Below, piece by piece: positions 16,398 to 25,481 of a DNA stretch of 64,000 nucleotides. Positions within the stretch are counted from its first letter, which is position 1, and the number at the start of each line of letters is the position of its first letter. Source of the DNA: Blautia schinkii DSM 10518 (GTDB lineage: Bacteria > Bacillota > Clostridia > Lachnospirales > Lachnospiraceae). Both the position numbers and the translations under genes were made by a program. The notes beneath the pieces were generated by a model that saw only the letters and a program-made list of their open reading frames with translations, was not told where the DNA came from and made no database searches. The DNA lies in the NCBI GenBank assembly GCA_000702025.1, contig JNKJ01000011.1, positions 186,001 through 250,000 on the forward strand. Direction: 5' to 3'.

Positions 16398-17695
16398 ATG
16401 TGACACACGAGCAAATCCGTGCATACCGCCTGCAGGCGCACCATCTAGACCGCAAACTTACGCTCACAGATACAGAAAAAACTGTCTCGGCCTGCGAAAT
16501 ACAGAACTCTCCGCCCGGAGTCATAGAAAAAGCAGCTTCAGCCTACAGTATGCAAGGCCCTCCGCTTGCAGCAATAGAAAAAGCGGCCTCTGCCTGCGGC
16601 ATACAGAACTCCCCGCCTGGAGCCTGGGAAACTGCGCTGTTTAACAGAATAGAAGGCTGTACCTTAGACCACCTCCATGACGCTCTATACCGCCGGAAAA
16701 CTCTGCTGCAGGCATGGAGTTTCCGGGGCGTGCCCGCCATATTTCCTACCAGAGAAAGTGATATTTTCCTTTCCCCTCTGTGCGCACAGGAAAACGAAAC
16801 TCCCTGGATATACACAAGGGGAATCACCGGGGCACTTGATTACCTGCAGATGTCATTTGAAGCCCTTCTACCTCTGGTACAAAAAGCAGCACTCTATCTC
16901 AATGACCATACAATTGTAAGCAAAGAATCACTGGACCAGACACTGGCGGATATTGTGGAAAAGGATCTGCCTTTGGAAAAGAAAGACTTTTGGAGAGCAC
17001 CCTCCATGTACGGCGCTCCAGATAAACAGACAGTAGGCGGCGCTGCGGTTTCCTTTCTGCTGCGTCCCTGCTCGTTCTCGTCCCTTGTAGTGTTTGGGGA
17101 ACGAGTGAACGGCAGTCCGAGCTTTACTTCTTATGAGAATTGGATTGGTCATAAGCCTGAAGCACTGCCGGACGCGGACAAAATCCTTGTACGGAAATTC
17201 CTGCACTGCTATGGACCTGCCCTTGTGAGTTCCTTTACCGATTGGCTAGGCAGCTCTCCAAAACAGGCTAAACGGCTTTGGAATGAGATTACGGATGAGC
17301 TGGAGGTTGTCCAGGTAGAGGGCAAAGACAGCTATATTCTGGCTTCTGATTTGGAGAATCTTCGCACTGTCTGTACTACAGATTTTGACGAAAATAAATT
17401 GCTCATGCTTGGAGCACATGATCCATATCTGGATATCCGAGACAGAACAGTTCTTATGGAAAATAAAGCACTTCACAAAACTGTATGGCGCACCACGGCA
17501 AATCCCGGTGTCATTCTAAAAGGCGGCCGGATTGTCGGAATTTGGAGGCCAAAAACACAGAAGGATAAAATAGCCATTTCCGTTGAGCTCTATGAAAAGC
17601 TACATGCATCAGAACATCAGGCCCTGGAAGAACTTGCAGCGGAGTATACGCAATTCCGAATGGCAAGTCTGAAAAACTTTACAATAAGCGAATAG
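16394..17695 (+). CDS. AlkZ-like winged-helix (HTH_42) protein
   Basis: 433 residues; its ATG overlaps the ATPase stop (ATGA). The body fits the winged-helix DNA-glycosylase-like family (AlkZ/YcaQ, PF06224): an N-terminal SFRGVPAIFP, a central YGPALVSSFTDWLG, and the terminal block RDRTVLMENKALHKTVWRTT followed by NPGVILKGGRIVGIWRPK. Relatives excise alkylated or cross-linked bases, but this activity is not shown for most members. Residues about 24-78 hold three copies of a 17-residue repeat (IEKAASAYSMQGPPLAA and variants), an odd insertion between the first helix and the rest. Translational coupling with a metal exporter is unusual; a joint stress role is only inference. Confidence 0.75.
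   Translation: MNVTHEQIRAYRLQAHHLDRKLTLTDTEKTVSACEIQNSPPGVIEKAASAYSMQGPPLAAIEKAASACGIQNSPPGAWETALFNRIEGCTLDHLHDALYRRKTLLQAWSFRGVPAIFPTRESDIFLSPLCAQENETPWIYTRGITGALDYLQMSFEALLPLVQKAALYLNDHTIVSKESLDQTLADIVEKDLPLEKKDFWRAPSMYGAPDKQTVGGAAVSFLLRPCSFSSLVVFGERVNGSPSFTSYENWIGHKPEALPDADKILVRKFLHCYGPALVSSFTDWLGSSPKQAKRLWNEITDELEVVQVEGKDSYILASDLENLRTVCTTDFDENKLLMLGAHDPYLDIRDRTVLMENKALHKTVWRTTANPGVILKGGRIVGIWRPKTQKDKIAISVELYEKLHASEHQALEELAAEYTQFRMASLKNFTISE
16462..16630 (+). repeat. Three 51-54-bp in-frame tandem repeats
   Basis: Three successive units encode TEKTVSACEIQNSPPGV, IEKAASAYSMQGPPLAA and IEKAASACGIQNSPPGA inside the AlkZ-like gene. DNA similarity between units is high, so they are probably a recent in-frame expansion. 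Confidence 0.6.
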
Positions 17696-17733
17696 ACAAT
17701 CCCGGCTGCCACAACTGATAGCCGGGGATTGTT
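17695..17733. terminator. Bidirectional terminator between converging genes
   Basis: GACAATCCCGGCT (17695-17707) pairs with AGCCGGGGATTGTTC (17719-17733) with one bulge. It separates the AlkZ-like gene (+) from the Rpn-type gene (-), and each side has a T- or A-rich flank. Confidence 0.65.
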
Positions 17734-17739
17734 CTGCAA

Positions 17740-18690
17740 TCATTCATTAGCAAACTCACTATACCAACGTTTCACAGTCTCTACAGATTCCTGGACAAGC
17801 GCCGCGGCATCCTCAGCTGAATAACCTCTGCGATACATATTCTGTGTTGTCTGCCTGTTCGCCTGTTGAATACCTTCTTCTTTATACATCATCATCGCAC
17901 CATCCCATGCCTTACACACATCTTTCACCTCCACTCTGCCGTCTTCTAAAATATCATACTGATCCAAGAGGATTGCCAGGAATTCCCGTGTGTCCACACT
18001 AAGTCTGCACAATTCTTCCTTATGCTCCTCCATATATTTTTTAAGCTCTTTTTTCTTCCGGCTGTGGTTCATCACACGGATGATATCCTTCCATTCTGTC
18101 TGAAAAAGCTCAGGATTCTGGTCATGGATATCCACAAGATTAATCTTATACTCCGGCACAAGATGTCTGAATCCCCGCAGTATCTTCGGGATATCCATCA
18201 TCTCCTGAAGGCCGTGTTTGCTCATCCATCTTTTTTCACCTAAATACAGGACATTATGGATCACTGGTATCAGAGGACGGGACGGTCCTTTCGTACGCTT
18301 ATCGTGGCAGTCCTCTTTATTTGTCATGGAAGCTGCTTTTATCTGATCTGAATATTCCACACCATCATAGGTAAAATTCCGCAATGGCATAGCATAATCC
18401 GCATAGAGCTGTACCTCGCAGGCCAGATAGAATCTGCTGTACTTCTCATCATACAACATCAGCATGTCTCTCTCCCGCTTCAGATAGCGGATATCATTGT
18501 AAGAGCTTTTTGTCCTTTGCGTTGCGTTTTCTGTGTATGTACCTACTAATACACTCTTTTTCCTTGGCATCTTTCTGAGATATTCCGGCTTAACTACCTG
18601 CTTCCCATCAAAAACAGTTCCGTTCATCAGGTCTGCATACCGGGGAAAACTCTCAATGTACTTAAAAAATCCCTGTTCTTTAGCACCCAA
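17740..18690 (-). CDS. Rpn-family PD-(D/E)XK nuclease / transposase-like protein
   Basis: 316 residues if started at TTG 18690. The N-terminal half (GFFKYIESFPRYADLMNGTVF, later YADYAMPLRNFTYDGVEYS and PVIHNVLYLGEKRW) matches the Rpn/recombination-promoting nuclease-transposase group abundant in Lachnospiraceae; the C-terminus is a helical tail with RRGYSAEDAAALVQES. The start is doubtful. Upstream, another frame reads GTG..VINSEKEGDVDFG and then hits a stop after a GGG run, so a one-base insertion in TTTGGG would have split off a short natural N-terminus. Function of the family in vivo is unclear; it probably moves DNA or promotes recombination. Confidence 0.7.
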   Translation of the reverse strand: MGAKEQGFFKYIESFPRYADLMNGTVFDGKQVVKPEYLRKMPRKKSVLVGTYTENATQRTKSSYNDIRYLKRERDMLMLYDEKYSRFYLACEVQLYADYAMPLRNFTYDGVEYSDQIKAASMTNKEDCHDKRTKGPSRPLIPVIHNVLYLGEKRWMSKHGLQEMMDIPKILRGFRHLVPEYKINLVDIHDQNPELFQTEWKDIIRVMNHSRKKKELKKYMEEHKEELCRLSVDTREFLAILLDQYDILEDGRVEVKDVCKAWDGAMMMYKEEGIQQANRQTTQNMYRRGYSAEDAAALVQESVETVKRWYSEFANE

Positions 18691-18931
18691 AGTCTACATC
18701 GCCTTCTTTTTCTGAATTTATCACAGGAGTTCTGCTGCCGAATGGCAAGATATAATATAGAATTTCCTGAAATGTAAATTCAGCTTACCACAAATTGTTC
18801 CAAAGGACAATGACTTTATGTAATTTTAAGAATCTGGATTTATATATATTTTAACATGCTTTGTCATAGAACGCAATGGGCTTATTTCGTATGTTCTGTA
18901 CTCAACCAGAAAAGGATATTGTATTAATATA

Positions 18932-18982
18932 CAAAAAGACAAACCACTCAATCCTTTTATGGATTTTTCCGGTTTGCCTTTA
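18932..18982 (-). terminator. Terminator downstream of the YcxB gene
   Basis: On the minus strand AAAGGCAAACC and AATCC pair with GGATT and GGTTTGTCTTTTT, an interrupted stem with a T-run at the 3' side. The 18691-19094 gap otherwise shows nothing I can name. Confidence 0.55.
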
Positions 18983-19094
18983 TTATACTGTTTAAGCATA
19001 CATGTGTCTGATACTGCTGGCTTTGGCTTATCCTTCATCAGCATTCTTTTACCATTCGTTGCACACTGCAGGATTTCTAATCTACCTATCCAGC

Positions 19095-19631
19095 TCAACC
19101 AATCTTACATTTCACCTTCCCACGCATAAACTCCAGAAACGCCTCCGGTGTTCCCACCTGAAAATCCGACTTCTTCACCCAGTAAGCCACACCGTTCGCC
19201 TTTATAAAAAAGGTGTTGTCAAGATTTCGGAATTCCTCAATATTTACATAAGCAACGGTCGTAAAACTCTCTCCCCAGCCATACTGGAAAGTCTTTTCAT
19301 AAAAATAGTAATTCGCTTTCAGCACTCCGCCCGGCACTGCCTTAAGAATCTTCCGTCTCTGCAGATAAGGCAGGCTCACCATCATAACAATCGTACATAA
19401 AAGCGCAACGATCAATATCACATCCAGCACTCCGCCTGAGACAAAGGAAAACAACGATGCATGTCCCTCTCCCTTTGATGCCTCCCACAAGACCACAGCC
19501 ACATACAGCACAAAAACAATTCCCGTCGCTGTCAGGCTCAACCGCCGCAGCTTCTGGCTCGCTACCTTCTGCATCTGCAGGATATCATCCTTAGAATAAA
19601 TCGTATGTACTTTAAACTCTGTTGTCCTCAT
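19095..19631 (-). CDS. YcxB-family membrane protein
   Basis: 178 residues. A short cytoplasmic start is followed by two membrane helices (about residues 33-50 and 67-88). The C-terminal YcxB-like domain shows the usual pattern: NYYFYEKTFQYGW, VNIEEFRNLDNTFFIKANGVAYWVKKSDF and a final FLEFMRGKV. The family is widespread in Firmicutes and its function is unknown. GGAGG precedes the ATG. Confidence 0.75.
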   Translation of the reverse strand: MRTTEFKVHTIYSKDDILQMQKVASQKLRRLSLTATGIVFVLYVAVVLWEASKGEGHASLFSFVSGGVLDVILIVALLCTIVMMVSLPYLQRRKILKAVPGGVLKANYYFYEKTFQYGWGESFTTVAYVNIEEFRNLDNTFFIKANGVAYWVKKSDFQVGTPEAFLEFMRGKVKCKIG

Positions 19632-19882
19632 GATTTCCTCCGATTTTTAGTATTTATTGACACACAACATATGATTCTTGTATGTCATTACCCTGTCGTT
19701 CGACTGATTCATCAGGCATGACAGTTATAAATAACCAAACCTGTCAACAGTCTCGCACGACATGTCCGGGTAATAGTATATCAAAATTTCATGCAAATTA
19801 CCACTTTTCTATCATAAAATGTATAAATTCCTTTGATATGCAAATACTGACCATATCAATACCACAAAAAGGAGGTTCTCCT

Positions 19883-20041
19883 ATGATTTTATTCTTATTG
19901 CTTTTCTTCGGCCTGCAGACCATCGTACTCTTCTGCTGCCTGGCTGCCGGAAATGACCCGCTTTCGCAGGCCATATCCGATGAAGAACAGATGGAATTTA
20001 TCGCAGCGTGGATGGAACAACGTGGAAATGCACAAAAGTAG
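19883..20041 (+). CDS. Small single-helix membrane protein (52 residues)
   Basis: ATG 19883 follows AAAGGAGG at ideal spacing. One hydrophobic helix (ILFLLLFFGLQTIVLFCCLA) is followed by an acidic cytosolic tail (ISDEEQMEFIAAWMEQRGN). The stop is 2 nt from the end of the converging Fn3 gene. No family recognised. The gap before it (19632-19882) holds no clear signal. Confidence 0.6.
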   Translation: MILFLLLFFGLQTIVLFCCLAAGNDPLSQAISDEEQMEFIAAWMEQRGNAQK

Positions 20042-20042
20042 C

Positions 20043-21533
20043 TTACTTGCACACAATATTTTTCGCAGTGCTCCAGGCACCATACCGTTTGGTACTTCCG
20101 TCTTTACTATACGCACGCACCCGAACGTAATATCTCGTTCCCTTCTTTAAAGAAGAAATCTTTCTGGAAACGGTGGTGTTCTTTGATATATTAAGAGTTT
20201 TCGTCGTCTTTGCTGTAAAGCTCTTATTTGTAGAATACTGCACCTGATATCCGGCACCGGAAGTCACTCGTTTCCAGGCGGCAGTAACACTCTTGGATTT
20301 TGTAGTAAGCTTCGTAAGGTTTACTTTTGCAGGTGCTGTCACCACATTAAATGCATTACTATATGCACCTGTGCCATAATCCTTATGATATGCAGCTACA
20401 AGAAAACGATAGCTCACACCTGCTTTTAACCCTTTTACCGTAAAGGTATTCGTATTCTTATTGATCGTACCAACTGTAGAATACGTATTCTTAGAAGGAT
20501 TATACTGATAAACGCGATAGCCCTGAACATTTTCCTGACGGTTCCAGGTCAGCTTAACATATGACGCGGTAACGCCGGATGCCTTAACACCAGTCACCTG
20601 AGAAATAAATGGCTGCCATTTCCCATAATTCACGGGTGACATAGGATATCTGGCGTTAAACTCCGCTGAGGTAAATTCTTTATCACGCGCATGGTCAGGG
20701 AAATCCCCCGCACTTTTTAAGAAATACTGGTATTTCTGGTAATCACCTGCCGGAGAACGACCGGAATCCCAAGTTGTATCCAGGTTATACCAGCGTCCAT
20801 CCAACTTTACAATATTCCATGCATGAGGTTGACTCTGGCTGTTTCCCGTGATTACTCTCGTAGACAGCCCCATTTCCCGTAGAAGCCGATACGTCAGACT
20901 TGCATATCCCTGACATACAGCCTTCCCTTTAAAAAGAGCATTATACGCTGTATGCGCCATATCAGTACCAGACGCATTGTCATAGCTTACATGACTACAG
21001 ACATAATCATAAACTGCTTTCACACGCCCCGCATCCGTATTCTCCTGAAGCTTCAGGCCATTGGCGATTCTCTTAACCTCTGCGGTTACCTGCCTTTCCT
21101 GGCTCAGCGTGGTGTAATAAGACATACTTAAATTCAGGTCATAATAATACTTCCCATTTCGATTAGAAACCAGGCCTTTATCAACACCCAAATACTTTGT
21201 ATTCAACTTCAAATAATCACCTGCTTCCGGTGACAATGAACCATCATCCGCAAAAACCAACTCCGTAAGCGCCGCGAAAAGCTTATTAATATCCGATTCA
21301 GATGAGCTTATCCCCATAGAAAATGAAGTATTCCGCTCAACCATCTGCTTTCTAACATAAGCCGCCGCGTCAGACAGATTACCATAATAATCCCCTTCCC
21401 GAAGCGCAGACATCTCCTCCACTTCCTCTACCTCATACACAAACCTCTCCGGTGAATCCGCCAATACCGCTGCAGGCTGTACAAGACACAACACCATAAC
21501 CAATGCCAAAACCAATGATAATCTTTTTCTCAT
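20043..21533 (-). CDS. Secreted transglutaminase-like protein with two fibronectin III domains
   Basis: 496 residues. A signal peptide (1-25) is followed by a helical region. The transglutaminase-like domain has Cys207 (GKAVCQGYASLTYRLL), His237 (SQPHAWNIVKL) and Asp252 (YNLDTTWDSG). Two Fn3 domains (about 315-405 and 405-495) end in typical tandem style (KGTRYYVRVRAYS). It lies directly after the tyrosine kinase genes. It probably modifies or cleaves surface polypeptides. AGGAGG before the start. Confidence 0.88.
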   Translation of the reverse strand: MRKRLSLVLALVMVLCLVQPAAVLADSPERFVYEVEEVEEMSALREGDYYGNLSDAAAYVRKQMVERNTSFSMGISSSESDINKLFAALTELVFADDGSLSPEAGDYLKLNTKYLGVDKGLVSNRNGKYYYDLNLSMSYYTTLSQERQVTAEVKRIANGLKLQENTDAGRVKAVYDYVCSHVSYDNASGTDMAHTAYNALFKGKAVCQGYASLTYRLLREMGLSTRVITGNSQSQPHAWNIVKLDGRWYNLDTTWDSGRSPAGDYQKYQYFLKSAGDFPDHARDKEFTSAEFNARYPMSPVNYGKWQPFISQVTGVKASGVTASYVKLTWNRQENVQGYRVYQYNPSKNTYSTVGTINKNTNTFTVKGLKAGVSYRFLVAAYHKDYGTGAYSNAFNVVTAPAKVNLTKLTTKSKSVTAAWKRVTSGAGYQVQYSTNKSFTAKTTKTLNISKNTTVSRKISSLKKGTRYYVRVRAYSKDGSTKRYGAWSTAKNIVCK

Positions 21534-21584
21534 ACTGCTTTCCTCCTTCTTTATTTTGCGTTATTCATAACATTATTCTTAACA

Positions 21585-23006
21585 TCATTCATAACCATAC
21601 CCATACTTCCCATATTTCCCATAACCGTACTTCCCATATCCATACCTTCCAAGCCCCGGCTGTGCAAAATTGAGAACACATCCAAGTATCTCAATATCAC
21701 TGTCCGTAAGCAATGCAAGCCCCTCAGAAATATGGCTGACCTTCGCGAAATCCTGGCGAATCACATACAGCAGCGCATCCATATAAGCCGCCACAACCGA
21801 AGCATCCGTCATCATAGCTGCCGGCGGCGTATCCACAATTACATAATCATAATAATCCACCACCTCATCAATCAACTCCTGCATTCTGCGTGAGGATAAA
21901 AGCTCAGAAGCATTACTCACCGCCTTACGCCCAAAAATCATATCCATCTTAAGCCCCTTATGATGAGTGATACATTCACCTACCGTAGCCTTCCCCCGCA
22001 AAATATCCGCGATTCCCCGTTTTACATCCTTCACTCCTACAATCTGATTCATACTGGGATTCCGCAAATCCCCGTCAATCAGAAGCACCTTTTTCCCTCT
22101 GGACTGTAACGACAACGCCAGATTCAGAGAAACCGTAGTCTTACCCTCACCCGGAACAGAGCTGGACACCAGCAAGGTTTTCAAATCCTTCTCCCGCATA
22201 TCCTTCTCCACTCTTGTCCTGAGCGTATTGACCGCATCCCGGAAAGAGCCCGGAACCTTGTCGTTATGGATAGATATCGTAGCGTCAAACTTCTGCTTAC
22301 GCTTCTTAAACTTAGTCAGAGGAATCGTCCCCAGACAGGGCATATTCAAATACTTTTTCAAATCCTCATAACGTCCGATGGTCGAATTGTTATAAGCCAT
22401 CAAAAACAATATAATCAACACCACCGCAATCCCAAATCCGGCGCCCTTGACAACCGTGACCACAATATTCAACGGATTCTGAGGCTCACCACTGATTCCG
22501 GACCGGTCAATCGCCGTCATATCCACATCCCCCACCACCTGAGTAGCTAAATCCGGATAATAAGCAATGACCGCTTCAATCGCCTTATCCGCCTGCGTCT
22601 CATTCTGTGAATACGCTGTTATGGTCAAAAGATTCGTATCCTCAATCGCCGAAGACGCCAACGAAACAGGCATTGCCGCGCCTCCCACAATCCCAAGCTC
22701 TTTCCTTATATAACTCTCAAGCCTCCCGCTTCTCAGCACATACTGAAAACTGTTAGACAAACGGTTCGTCACCACCGTATCCACCGCGCTGGACTGATTT
22801 TTCGAGATTACAAAAGTTACATAGGCTTCATAATTCGGTTTATAAATATAAAGCTCTCTCGCTGTATACAATGACATCACTGCAAGAACCAGAATCACGA
22901 ACCGCAGCCAATATTTGCGGAAAGCCTTCCACATATCGTCTGCAATCGCAAGGAGGTCTATGCCCGCATTTTCTGTTAACCGATTATTCTCTTCATATAT
23001 CTGCAT
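21585..23006 (-). CDS. Wzz-fused bacterial tyrosine autokinase (CpsC/CpsD type), copy 2
   Basis: 473 residues: N-terminal chain-length (Wzz) domain with two membrane helices (about 35-55 and 185-205), then a BY-kinase domain. Walker A is SSVPGEGKTTVSLNLAL, Walker A' VLLIDGDLRNPS, Walker B YVIVDTPPAAMM. The C-terminus is a tyrosine cluster of YG/KYG units with eight Tyr in the last 20 residues, the autophosphorylation tail. It controls polymer length and export together with Wzy. A paralogue lies 15 nt upstream, and the PHP phosphatase that would reverse it is at 25.5 kb. Confidence 0.93.
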   Translation of the reverse strand: MQIYEENNRLTENAGIDLLAIADDMWKAFRKYWLRFVILVLAVMSLYTARELYIYKPNYEAYVTFVISKNQSSAVDTVVTNRLSNSFQYVLRSGRLESYIRKELGIVGGAAMPVSLASSAIEDTNLLTITAYSQNETQADKAIEAVIAYYPDLATQVVGDVDMTAIDRSGISGEPQNPLNIVVTVVKGAGFGIAVVLIILFLMAYNNSTIGRYEDLKKYLNMPCLGTIPLTKFKKRKQKFDATISIHNDKVPGSFRDAVNTLRTRVEKDMREKDLKTLLVSSSVPGEGKTTVSLNLALSLQSRGKKVLLIDGDLRNPSMNQIVGVKDVKRGIADILRGKATVGECITHHKGLKMDMIFGRKAVSNASELLSSRRMQELIDEVVDYYDYVIVDTPPAAMMTDASVVAAYMDALLYVIRQDFAKVSHISEGLALLTDSDIEILGCVLNFAQPGLGRYGYGKYGYGKYGKYGYGYE

Positions 23007-23021
23007 GACATCCTCCTTTCC

Positions 23022-24518
23022 CTATTCCTTATCCTTGTCTTCTTCCGCGGCCTGCTTCTGTCCGTTCTGTCCATTTGGGCCGTTCTGTCCATACTTCCCG
23101 TATTTGCCGTATTTCCCATACTTCCCGTACAACCGGCTGTATCCATACCCATAGCTGTACCCATACTCCGCAGATTTCGGCAAAATCCTTGTCTGGATGG
23201 CATTCAGCACACAGCCCAAAACCTCCGCGCGTGTCTTTTTAAAGGTATCCAGGGTATCATTGATATCCGCAACCCTGGACGCACACTGCCGCACCACCAT
23301 CAGCACACCGTCCGCCTGCTCGGCAATGATCTCCGCATCCGAAGTAATACTCACCGGAGACGAATCAATGATTACATAATCCATGACCTTCCGCGCCGCC
23401 CTCAATATATCCCGCATCCTTTGCGAAGAAAGAAGCGTATCCGAATTACGGTAGGACTTCGTCCCAAAGATATAATAAAGCCCGGTATCCTTGTCCTTTG
23501 TAAGAACATTCTGCATATCTGTTTTCTCAGCAAGACAAGCACTGATTTCCATTTCCGCAGTAATCTCTTTCTCAAAAATCTTATACAACGAAGGCTTACG
23601 CAAATCACCGTCGATCAGCAGAACCCTCTTGTTTTTATTTACAAGAGCCAGCGCAAGGTTGGCCGCCACTGTCGACTTTCCCTCATTCTCCATGACACTT
23701 GTGATAAGAATCACCTTCTGCTTATTTTTCCCGGCCCGGTAATCAAGCTTCGTAGCCATCTTACGGACATTTTCCGAATAGAAAAAGCTGGTAACCGGAC
23801 TGTTGATCAGGATGGTGCTCTTACCCTTTCCACGCTTTTTCTTCTCATAATAAATACTGGAAAACAACGGAGTATCAATGAGCGTATCCACCTGCCGCTC
23901 ATTTTTCACATCATCACGCAGGAAAGTCAGCATACCAATCAGCAGCGCTGCCCCTGCCCAGCCTAAAAGCAGAGCACGCATGGCCCAGGTAAACGCCAGC
24001 CCCTGGTTCGCCGCAACCGTCGGGATACTCGCCTCCTTCATAACCTCCAGAACAAAGGAAGAAATCACATAATCCGAAACCTTAGAATAATTAGCCACCG
24101 CAGTTTTCACCAAAAGATACGCATCTCCTGGCTTTTCCGACTGCCCCTGTACAATGATCAGGTTGGTACCCGGCACCACACTGGCACTGATGGTACCCGG
24201 CAGATTCTTTACCCCCAGCTCGTCCTGAACCGTGTTTTTCAACACCGTACTGCCTAAAATCTTCTGATACTGATTCGCCACCTTTTCCACCGCACTGTCC
24301 GTATACACAGACGTATCATTTCCGTTATTACTGATGACAAGCGTAGCCTGGGAAACATAAACCGGGGTTTTTAACACATTGACACCCATATACGCCCACA
24401 TCCCAAAAATGAACCCGGTCAGCAAAATCACCCACCAGTTTCTGATCAGCGCCCGAATGATTGCGGGAAAATCCACCTCAGCATTTCTCTGCTGATATAC
24501 TTTCGTCTGTACTTCCAT
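23022..24518 (-). CDS. Wzz-fused bacterial tyrosine autokinase (CpsC/CpsD type), copy 1
   Basis: 498 residues with the same design as the next gene: Wzz domain with flanking helices, Walker A-like SVMENEGKSTVAANLA, Walker A' VLLIDGDLRKPS and Walker B YVIIDSSPVSIT. The tail holds ten Tyr in YG/KYG repeats and then a Gln/Asn/Gly stretch ending AAEEDKDKE, longer than in copy 2. The two kinases are clearly paralogous but diverged. Two complete autokinases in one locus is less common than one; they may phosphorylate each other or act on different polymers. Confidence 0.92.
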   Translation of the reverse strand: MEVQTKVYQQRNAEVDFPAIIRALIRNWWVILLTGFIFGMWAYMGVNVLKTPVYVSQATLVISNNGNDTSVYTDSAVEKVANQYQKILGSTVLKNTVQDELGVKNLPGTISASVVPGTNLIIVQGQSEKPGDAYLLVKTAVANYSKVSDYVISSFVLEVMKEASIPTVAANQGLAFTWAMRALLLGWAGAALLIGMLTFLRDDVKNERQVDTLIDTPLFSSIYYEKKKRGKGKSTILINSPVTSFFYSENVRKMATKLDYRAGKNKQKVILITSVMENEGKSTVAANLALALVNKNKRVLLIDGDLRKPSLYKIFEKEITAEMEISACLAEKTDMQNVLTKDKDTGLYYIFGTKSYRNSDTLLSSQRMRDILRAARKVMDYVIIDSSPVSITSDAEIIAEQADGVLMVVRQCASRVADINDTLDTFKKTRAEVLGCVLNAIQTRILPKSAEYGYSYGYGYSRLYGKYGKYGKYGKYGQNGPNGQNGQKQAAEEDKDKE

Positions 24519-24527
24519 AAAACCTCC

Positions 24528-25460
24528 CTATTCCACTACTACAGTCATCTGCGTTGTACCTGTATAGTTATCCTTTGTAGTACAGGAATATTCAACCGTA
24601 TAAATTCCCGGCTCATCCGGCTTGACATTCGACTGATATTTCACAGCATCATAGCTTATCACACCCGTAATCTGCTTGCCCTCCTCAGTCATCTGTGCCG
24701 CACTCTCAGCGGACGCATCCTCAATCCCGTCCTCACCGGAAATATTCTCATCAAAAATATACAACTGGTTCCCGATTTTCACAGAATCCAAATAGTTCTT
24801 AGGCGCAAAATCAGCTCCTTTTTCGATGTACGTCACATAACTTTTCAGATAAATATTCGGATAAAACAATCGCTCCTCATACGTATCCGCATAAAACTCC
24901 ACGGAAACCGGCAGCACCGCCATATCCCCGATACTGTTCGTGACCTGAATCTCATAATTATAAATCCCGGCCCCGGTATACTCCGAATCCTTATCCTTAT
25001 CGACAAGCTTAATCCTGTTCGTGATATCCCCGTCAATACAATCCGTCGCCCTCAGGCTCTTCAAAATATCACTCTTAGACCCAAGCACAAACCTCAAAGG
25101 CTTAGAAATCGTAAAATGAGGCGACCGGTAATCCTCAAACTCAACCGTACGCGATGCCTTGGAAACATTGTTTGCACGGTCAAACGCCGCATACGTGACC
25201 AAACACCTGCCATCCTCATCCATACGGATCGACTCAATGATCAGAGACGAGCTCACATCCCCATCCACATCGTCCGCGGCCTTCACCCCTTTCAAAAGAG
25301 TGGCGTCCGAATCCTCGATACTGGCAGTGATACTCTTATCCTTACACGTGATCACCGGGCCTTCTATGTCCCTGCCCAGGTAGGTCTTTCCAATATAAAA
25401 CCCAAATACCCCCAGGGTCAAAACAAAAACAATTAAAATCAAACTCCGAATTCTTCTCAT
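24528..25460 (-). CDS. Membrane-anchored Ig-like domain protein
   Basis: 310 residues: one N-terminal membrane helix (about 5-25), then extracellular Ig-like (DUF5011/cadherin-like) domains with the signatures AADDVDGDVSSSLIIE and ATDCIDGDITNRIKLVDKD, and a third beta-rich domain ending in GTTQMTVVVE. Such proteins sit beside EPS genes in Lachnospiraceae, probably as an export or assembly platform partner. AAGGAG before the ATG. Confidence 0.7.
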   Translation of the reverse strand: MRRIRSLILIVFVLTLGVFGFYIGKTYLGRDIEGPVITCKDKSITASIEDSDATLLKGVKAADDVDGDVSSSLIIESIRMDEDGRCLVTYAAFDRANNVSKASRTVEFEDYRSPHFTISKPLRFVLGSKSDILKSLRATDCIDGDITNRIKLVDKDKDSEYTGAGIYNYEIQVTNSIGDMAVLPVSVEFYADTYEERLFYPNIYLKSYVTYIEKGADFAPKNYLDSVKIGNQLYIFDENISGEDGIEDASAESAAQMTEEGKQITGVISYDAVKYQSNVKPDEPGIYTVEYSCTTKDNYTGTTQMTVVVE

Positions 25461-25481
25461 AATAACTCCTTGCTCTGGATT

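Noticed and set aside
18826-19098. 90-codon open frame on the minus strand downstream of the YcxB gene
   Set aside because: It runs through the terminator hairpin, has no ribosome site and no protein-like composition.
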